Assembly: GCA_900754695.1 (NCBI GenBank)
Contig: CAAEDU010000029.1
Coordinates: 1 to 27,175, forward strand
DNA: 27,175 nt
Source: Clostridia bacterium
GTDB taxonomy: Bacteria > Bacillota > Clostridia > Christensenellales > CAG-917
Direction of reading: 5' to 3'
Shown: one piece after another, positions 22,802-27,175 of the stretch
Position numbering within the stretch: position 1 is the first letter of the stretch
Layout: each line of letters opens with the position of its first letter
The notes under the pieces: model-generated
Told to the model about the DNA's origin: nothing
The model's database searches: none
Seen by the model: only the letters and a program-made list of their open reading frames with translations
Made by a program: the position numbers and the translations under genes

Positions 22802-23515
22802 TTAGCCGAGTTTTGCGATCTCCTTTTTCAGCGAAGAGACGATCTTTTTCTCCAGCCGCGAGATGTAGGACTGTGAGATGCCCATCATCTCCGCGATCTC
22901 CTTTTGCGTCATCTCCTCTTTGCCGCCGAGACCGAAGCGCAACTCCACGATCCTGCGCTCCCTTTCGGGCAGGCGGGAGAAACTCTCCATCAGCATCTCC
23001 CTCTCCGCGGACTGCTCTACGTCCTTATAGACCGCGTCCGGCTCGGTGCCCAAGACGTCCGAGAGCAAGAGGACATTGCCTTCCCAATCCACGTTGAGCG
23101 GCTCATCCAAGCTTACTTCCGACCTCAGGCGCGAGGTCTTTCTCAGGTGCATCAGGATCTCGTTCTCTATGCAGCGGGAGGCGAATGTGGCAAGTTTGAT
23201 GTTCTTGTCCGGTCTGAAGCTGCCCACCGCCTTGATTAGACCTATGGTGCCGATGGAGATGAGGTCCTCGATGTCCACCCCCGTGTTGTCGAAACGCTTG
23301 GCTATGTAGACCACGAGGCGGAGGTTGCGCTCGATGAGCTTCAGGCGCGCCTCTTCGCTGCCTGCAGCGTACTCTTTGAGCGCCCGCGCCTCCTCTTCCG
23401 GCGTCATCGGAGACGGCAAGGTGTCCCCCGTGCCGATGTAGTCCACCTCCGAGGGTGCGACTACGCCCAAAAACCGCAGTATCCTTCCTATCAGTTCTCT
23501 GAGTTTGCTTTTCAT
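22802..23515 (-). CDS. sigE: Sporulation sigma factor SigE (pro-SigE)
   Basis: A 237-residue early mother-cell sigma factor. The N-terminal pro-sequence (MKSKLRELIGRILRFLGVVAPSEVDY-IGTGD) contains the YIG site like that cut by SpoIIGA; cleavage would be after Tyr26. Then come PSPMTPEEEARAL, region 2 (NLRLVVYIAKRFDNTGVDIEDLISIGTIGLIKAVGSF...LATFASRCIENEILMHLRK) and region 4 (RIVELRFGLGG...MTQKEIAEMMGISQSYISRLEKKIVSSLKKE). ATG 23515 has AAAGGAG upstream; the 34 open codons before it are unsupported. It follows spoIIGA by 157 nt. Confidence 0.96.
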   Translation of the reverse strand: MKSKLRELIGRILRFLGVVAPSEVDYIGTGDTLPSPMTPEEEARALKEYAAGSEEARLKLIERNLRLVVYIAKRFDNTGVDIEDLISIGTIGLIKAVGSFRPDKNIKLATFASRCIENEILMHLRKTSRLRSEVSLDEPLNVDWEGNVLLLSDVLGTEPDAVYKDVEQSAEREMLMESFSRLPERERRIVELRFGLGGKEEMTQKEIAEMMGISQSYISRLEKKIVSSLKKEIAKLG

Positions 23516-23529
23516 TCTATCTCCTTTGC

Positions 23530-23670
23530 CCCGCAGTTTGGCGGGAGCAGGAACGAGCGATATAGGCGAATGCTGTCGTTCGTTCCGAATTCCCGACTGC
23601 GGAAAGCGCGGCTGCACACCGCCGCACGCCGTCTTAGTCTCCGCGGCGCAGATCCCCGATCTGCGCGCGG
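23530..23670 (-). other. Structured spoIIGA-sigE intergenic leader
   Basis: Three inverted repeats lie in this gap: CCGC plus GCGCAGAT/ATCTGCGC plus GCGG (23641-23670, one bulged base); GGAACGAGCGA/TCGTTCGTTCC (23550-23586, one G-T pair); and CCCGC/GCGGG (23530-23545), next to the sigE SD. None has a T-tract. The first could stabilise mRNA or cause partial termination between the genes. Confidence 0.45.
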
Positions 23671-23672
23671 CG

Positions 23673-24437
23673 CTAAAACATGGTGTTTTGCAAGATCACC
23701 TCATATCCCTCGAAGTCGCGCTCCGCGAGCGCGGCGTACGCCCTTGTCTCTCTACCGCACGCGCGCACTCCGTCCACCTTGACGATGGGCAGGCTCGCGC
23801 CCCCGCTCACCGTCTCAAGCTGCACGAAGCCCTCTATCCTGGACGCTCTTTCGCTGCCGTGCCAGCCGCAGACGCTCTCCGCAAAGCTCTCCGAGACGAT
23901 GATGACCGGAAGCCCGCTCACCGCGTCCGTGAGCGCGTTGCCGCTGTCGCAAAGCGCCTCGGCGCGGAACTCTATGCCGTCCACCACGATGCCCGCGTCG
24001 CAGATCTTTCTTGCCGTCCGTCCGCGTGCACGCAGGATGCACCGCACCGCGACGAGCAACGCGAGCGCCGCACCCGCGACTGTCCCGAGGACGAGATAAC
24101 CGTTCAGGTCCACGCCGACGAGATAGCTCACACCCGCGACCGTGCCGCCGAGCGCGAAAGTCACTGTGCAGAACAGCGCGAGCGAGATTATGTAGTCCTT
24201 TATGCCGTGATGTTTTTCAAAAAGCGCCGCAACGACGGGCGCGAGCGTCACCCGCACGACGATCTCCGCCCACTCGGGCAACAGCGGATAAGCCGTCGCG
24301 ACTGCGGCGCCCACCGCCACCGCGGACAGAAAACGGAGTTTCAGCACCTTGCGCCTGCGCAAAAGCAACACCGCATAAACGATGAGCGCGTCCAGCGCGA
24401 GGTTGTTGAGGATCACCACTTCGACGTACACCTTCAC
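23673..24437 (-). CDS. spoIIGA: Sigma-E processing peptidase SpoIIGA
   Basis: A 254-residue membrane aspartic protease that activates pro-SigE. The N-terminus KVYVEVVILNNLALDALIVY is characteristic of the family and starts a membrane region of about five hydrophobic segments (to about residue 133). The cytoplasmic protease domain has ALCDSGNALTD, with Asp164 the likely catalytic residue, followed by GLPVIIVSE, where one active site forms per dimer. The start is taken as GTG 24437 because homology begins there; its ribosome site is weak, and the open frame extends 28 codons upstream to a TTG. The processing substrate SigE is encoded directly downstream. Confidence 0.93.
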   Translation of the reverse strand: MKVYVEVVILNNLALDALIVYAVLLLRRRKVLKLRFLSAVAVGAAVATAYPLLPEWAEIVVRVTLAPVVAALFEKHHGIKDYIISLALFCTVTFALGGTVAGVSYLVGVDLNGYLVLGTVAGAALALLVAVRCILRARGRTARKICDAGIVVDGIEFRAEALCDSGNALTDAVSGLPVIIVSESFAESVCGWHGSERASRIEGFVQLETVSGGASLPIVKVDGVRACGRETRAYAALAERDFEGYEVILQNTMF

Positions 24438-24572
24438 GCCTCGGATGATAACCCCGCCCGAGCGCGAAATCTTTCCGTCGGGAGCGTATGTTTCTATGCG
24501 TGTCAAGGCTAAAAAAAGCAAACTTCAGCGCCGGATTTTTGCCCAGCACCACCTTCTCCCCGCCGATACGGC

Positions 24573-24625
24573 ACATGTACCGGACAGGAATAAACGACCC
24601 CGTTCGACGCCGCCTGTATCCGACA
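24573..24625 (-). promoter_or_regulatory. Repeat fragment E and two near-0A-boxes upstream of spoIIGA
   Basis: 24573-24600 resembles the end of repeat copy B (CATG, then CCGG, then ACAGGAATAA and ACGAC). Next to it, on the minus strand, are TGTCGGA (24619-24625) and CGTCGAA (24603-24609), each one base from the Spo0A box TGTCGAA, with 16 nt between their starts. In B. subtilis the spoIIG promoter is activated by Spo0A~P. No promoter hexamers could be placed with confidence. Confidence 0.35.
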
Positions 24626-24680
24626 TGGCCGAGTCATCTGCCTTGCGGGCACGGTCGGCAAAAATTCGGCAAAAAAGCGG

Positions 24681-25859
24681 TCAGAGCGTCGCTTCTTCGA
24701 GAGCGCGTTTCCTGGCGGTGCGGAAGGTCAATTCCGTCATAACAAGCATTAAAACTACAAAAACGATGAGATAAAGCGGCAGTATTGCAAAATCAGTCGC
24801 ACTGCCGATGAGCCCGAACAGCGGGGGCATGAATGTCGAACCGAAATAGGCGCACGCCATTTGGATGCCTATGATCGCCCCCGAATTTTCCGCTCCGAAA
24901 TTGGCGGGAGTGGAATGTATGATGCTGGGATAGATGGGCGCGCACCCGAGCCCTATGATGACGAACCCCGCAAGCGAAAGCTCCGCCGCGGTCACGGGGA
25001 TGACGAGCAGTATGATGCCCAATGTCAGCACGCTCGCGCCTATGATGATCATCCTTCTGTCGCCTATCTTCGCAGAGACGAAACCGCTAAGGAATCTCCC
25101 CGCCGTGATGCCGATGTAAAAGAGCGAGGCAAACTGCGCCGCCTGCGCCTCCGAGATGTGCTTGACTTCGACGAAATAGGTGCTTGCCCACTGCATGGCG
25201 GTCGCTTCCGCCGCGCAATAGGCGAAGAATCCGATGAGGATGAAGGGCACACCCTTGATCTTCAACGCTCCGATGAGACCTATGCTCTTCTGCTCGACCG
25301 CGTCCGTCTTTTTGCTGTTGATCTTCCACACGGGCAGCGTCACGAGCAGCAGCGCCGCGATCCCGAGCTGGATGTAGCCCACGATGCGGTAGCCGTCATT
25401 CCATGTGGAGGAAGTCAGCGCATAGCTCATGATGAAGGGGCTGACAATGGTGCCCACTCCCCAGAAGCAATGCAGCCAGCTCATGTGGCGTGCGGAATAG
25501 TGAAGGGCGATGTAATTGTTGAGTGCTGCGTCGATGGCACCCGCGCCCAGCCCGTACGGGACGGAAAACAGGATGAGCATCCAAAAGCGGTCGGAGAAGG
25601 AAAAGCCGAAGAGCGCTCCCGCGGTCAGGAAAACGCTGACCACCGTCACCACTCTTGTCCCGAACTTGCGCGTCAGTCTGTCCGACATCAGACTGGAGAC
25701 GATCGTCCCGCCCGAAATGACCATGGAAACGATGCCCATATAGGACACGGGGACGCCGAGCTCGCCGTACATAGTCGGCCAGCCCGCTCCGAGCAGAGAG
25801 TCCGGCAACCCGAGACTGATGAAGGCAAGATAGATGAGCGCAAGCAACAACGAATACAT
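24681..25859 (-). CDS. MFS transporter
   Basis: A 392-residue major facilitator with about 12 hydrophobic segments. The first intracellular loop has the MFS motif in the form SDRLTRKFGTRVVT. The second half begins near residue 200 after a polar loop (KINSKKTDAVEQKS) and has a similar SAKIGDRRMI loop. GLGCAPIYPSIIHSTPANFG and MQWASTYFVE recall the sugar/fucose-permease-like branch common in Firmicutes, but the substrate cannot be deduced. ATG 25859 has GGGAG upstream. The gene seems to stand alone with its own promoter and is not functionally tied to the adjacent spoIIGA. Confidence 0.9.
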   Translation of the reverse strand: MYSLLLALIYLAFISLGLPDSLLGAGWPTMYGELGVPVSYMGIVSMVISGGTIVSSLMSDRLTRKFGTRVVTVVSVFLTAGALFGFSFSDRFWMLILFSVPYGLGAGAIDAALNNYIALHYSARHMSWLHCFWGVGTIVSPFIMSYALTSSTWNDGYRIVGYIQLGIAALLLVTLPVWKINSKKTDAVEQKSIGLIGALKIKGVPFILIGFFAYCAAEATAMQWASTYFVEVKHISEAQAAQFASLFYIGITAGRFLSGFVSAKIGDRRMIIIGASVLTLGIILLVIPVTAAELSLAGFVIIGLGCAPIYPSIIHSTPANFGAENSGAIIGIQMACAYFGSTFMPPLFGLIGSATDFAILPLYLIVFVVLMLVMTELTFRTARKRALEEATL

Positions 25860-25900
25860 TTTCCGCTCCCGCGAGCGCCATGCGCCCGCAAACGGGAAAA

Positions 25901-25929
25901 ATTATAACAAACTTCACACGAACGGGCAA
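25901..25929 (-). promoter_or_regulatory. Sigma-A promoter of the MFS gene
   Basis: On the minus strand, TTGCCC (25924-25929), a 17-nt spacer and a perfect TATAAT (25901-25906), 41 nt before the start codon. The short leader contains CCCG/CGGG and GCTC/GAGC inverted repeats. Confidence 0.7.
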
Positions 25930-26046
25930 GCAAAGAAACAAGCTCCGACAAATCAATTCGCCCAACAATTTTATTTGCCAACTACTCGCTTAGATAAAAA
26001 TAAGAAAGCCGTACGCTAGGGCAAACCATAAGCCTGTTACCTTACA

Positions 26047-26083
26047 AAGAAAAGAGGCGAGACCTTTTGCTAAGATCCGCCTC
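26047..26083 (-). terminator. Terminator after mrr
   Basis: In minus-strand RNA, GAGGCG-GAUCUU pairs with AAGGUC-U-CGCCUC (26083-26054), 12 bp with one bulged U and one G-U pair. It is followed by TTTTCTTT (26053-26046). Possibly used from the plus strand too. Confidence 0.8.
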
Positions 26084-26117
26084 ATCTTTTATCCAATCGG
26101 CTTTGTTTAGTCAAACT

Positions 26118-27047
26118 TTATATGTTTAACGCATCCAAGAAGTCATAATCTATTTTTTTTATCTCGTAGGTTTTTTCGACAGACATGCCGACATTATATT
26201 CAAACATCAATTCGACCAACTGCATCCCATCTATTGTAACTATCCCCATATCTTTTGACTTTGCCACAACATTCTTGGCATCGGAAGTGAACTCTGAGGT
26301 GGTGATAAAAACTCCCTTTTTTGCACCTTCGGTGTGCAATGCGCCTATAAATTCCTGTATGGCTCTCGAACCGACTTTGTTATCCTTGCCGTATCTTTTA
26401 GCTTGCAAATAGATTTTTCCAAGTCCGAGCCTGTCTTCGTTTATTATTCCGTCTATACCTCCATCCCGACTTTTCGGTGTATTTGTTCCGGTGCCGTACC
26501 CCATAGCTTCGAGCAACCTTAACACAAGGCTCTCAAACACATACGGCGACTGTTCCAATATGTAATTCAGAAGATCGTTACAAACTTCTGTTTTGATTAT
26601 CTTATAATTTGACAATATGGCTTCATCAGGAGACTCAACACCGCCTGTTTCAGACACAGCTACCTTTGCAACAGCACCCGTTCTTTGATGAGGCGAACCT
26701 TTTGATCTCTTGACAAATTCTTTGAATGAGTCGTAACGGATCAAAAAATCATTGTCAATGTGAGTTATGCCACTGTCTATGACCGAAACTCCCTCATCCG
26801 TCAAATTGTATATCCCACGCCTGGGTGACATCACCAATCCGGCGAACTTTAGATATGAAAGCGCCCAACCGATTCTATTTATATATGTCGGCATCGTCTG
26901 CGACGGCAGTATCGCGCTTTTTTGTTCATCGGACAAATGCATGTATTCCGCAACAAGTTTGCATATCTCTTTTTTTGATAAAGTGCCGGCCGATGACAAT
27001 ATTTTCAAAACGGGGTACATGTACTCTTCATATTTAGGAACACCCAT
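26118..27047 (-). CDS. mrr: Mrr-family restriction endonuclease (type IV)
   Basis: A 309-residue protein with two parts. Residues 1-115 form a winged-helix Mrr N-terminal domain (EYMYPVLKIL...INRIGWALSYLKFAGLVMSPRRGIYNLTDEG). Residues 165-290 form the Mrr catalytic domain of the PD-(D/E)XK type (VFESLVLRLLEAMGYG...DGGIDGIINEDRLGL...IYLQAKRY), with Asp199 and Gln215-x-Lys217 as likely active-site residues, and FITTSEFTSDAKNVV following. Mrr enzymes cut modified DNA and need no partner methylase; none is present. ATG 27047 has GGAGGA upstream. Base and codon use are visibly more AT-rich than the rest of the window, suggesting transfer into the chromosome. Confidence 0.93.
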   Translation of the reverse strand: MGVPKYEEYMYPVLKILSSAGTLSKKEICKLVAEYMHLSDEQKSAILPSQTMPTYINRIGWALSYLKFAGLVMSPRRGIYNLTDEGVSVIDSGITHIDNDFLIRYDSFKEFVKRSKGSPHQRTGAVAKVAVSETGGVESPDEAILSNYKIIKTEVCNDLLNYILEQSPYVFESLVLRLLEAMGYGTGTNTPKSRDGGIDGIINEDRLGLGKIYLQAKRYGKDNKVGSRAIQEFIGALHTEGAKKGVFITTSEFTSDAKNVVAKSKDMGIVTIDGMQLVELMFEYNVGMSVEKTYEIKKIDYDFLDALNI

Positions 27048-27063
27048 AATTTCCTCCGAAAAA

Positions 27064-27092
27064 AGTATAACACCTCGATGATAGAAAGTAAA
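27064..27092 (-). promoter_or_regulatory. Sigma-A promoter of mrr
   Basis: On the minus strand, TTTACT (27087-27092), a 17-nt spacer and TATACT (27064-27069), directly upstream of the mrr ribosome-binding site. Confidence 0.6.
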
Positions 27093-27175
27093 CAGCAACA
27101 TGCTGAATGATATTTTGCTCAAGTCGTGCTCAGGGAAAGGAACAAGCTGCCGTCCTCTGACATGGGAATAAGATA

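Noticed and set aside
21834..23515. sigE and sigG as a recent tandem duplication
   Set aside because: The two proteins belong to different, well-separated sporulation sigma subfamilies, and this gene order is ancestral in endospore formers.
24478..24506. TTGACA upstream of spoIIGA as a sigma-A -35 box
   Set aside because: No acceptable -10 hexamer lies 16-18 or about 22 nt downstream.

Overview
The window looks like a chromosomal segment of a GC-rich, endospore-forming member of the Clostridia (Bacillota). The evidence is the gene set: spoIIGA-sigE-sigG, an uninterrupted sigK, spoIVB, ytfJ, a Spo0A-type DNA-binding protein, lysA-scpA-scpB, and an IspH-ribosomal S1 fusion, which is an arrangement known from clostridial genomes. 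I see no rRNA, tRNA, CRISPR array, insertion sequence or prophage. Almost everything is on the minus strand; only the Spo0A-like gene and ylmC are on the plus strand.

Layout in plus coordinates, with minus-strand operons read right to left. (1) 1-2448: a terminator from a gene outside the window, a LUD-domain gene, and a PI-PLC-X-type membrane-anchored gene split by a frameshift. (2) 2449-9053: one tightly packed operon, rluB > surE > FAD-dependent oxidoreductase > cmk > plsC > ispH-rpsA, with a good sigma-A promoter at 9025-9053 and several 4-nt start/stop overlaps. (3) 9084-14141: operon lysA > scpA > scpB > membrane protein > ytfJ > DD-carboxypeptidase, resembling the B. subtilis scpAB-dacB neighbourhood. 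(4) 14202-16789: a second DD-carboxypeptidase, a small polytopic membrane protein, and a stand-alone Spo0A effector domain on the plus strand. (5) 16852-20472: spoIVB, a COG2509-like FAD enzyme with a consensus promoter, and sigK. (6) 20596-24625: nrdR and ylmC transcribed divergently, then sigG, sigE and spoIIGA. (7) 24681-27175: an MFS transporter and an AT-rich mrr endonuclease gene that looks acquired.

The sporulation genes form a coherent set. SpoIIGA processes pro-SigE in the mother cell. SigG acts in the forespore and, through SpoIVB, signals activation of pro-SigK. YtfJ and the carboxypeptidases act on spore properties and peptidoglycan.

The most interesting signals are not genes. 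The ribosome-binding sites of both sigG and sigK are the 3' arms of long inverted repeats that would hide them in read-through mRNA. A roughly 65-nt dispersed repeat lies, in the same orientation, 54-187 nt upstream of three minus-strand genes (PI-PLC, DD-carboxypeptidase, sigK). The IspH-S1 fusion carries an internal strong Shine-Dalgarno/ATG that could make free S1. A Spo0A DNA-binding domain without a receiver faces spoIVB. A 21-nt palindrome overlaps the nrdR -10 box.
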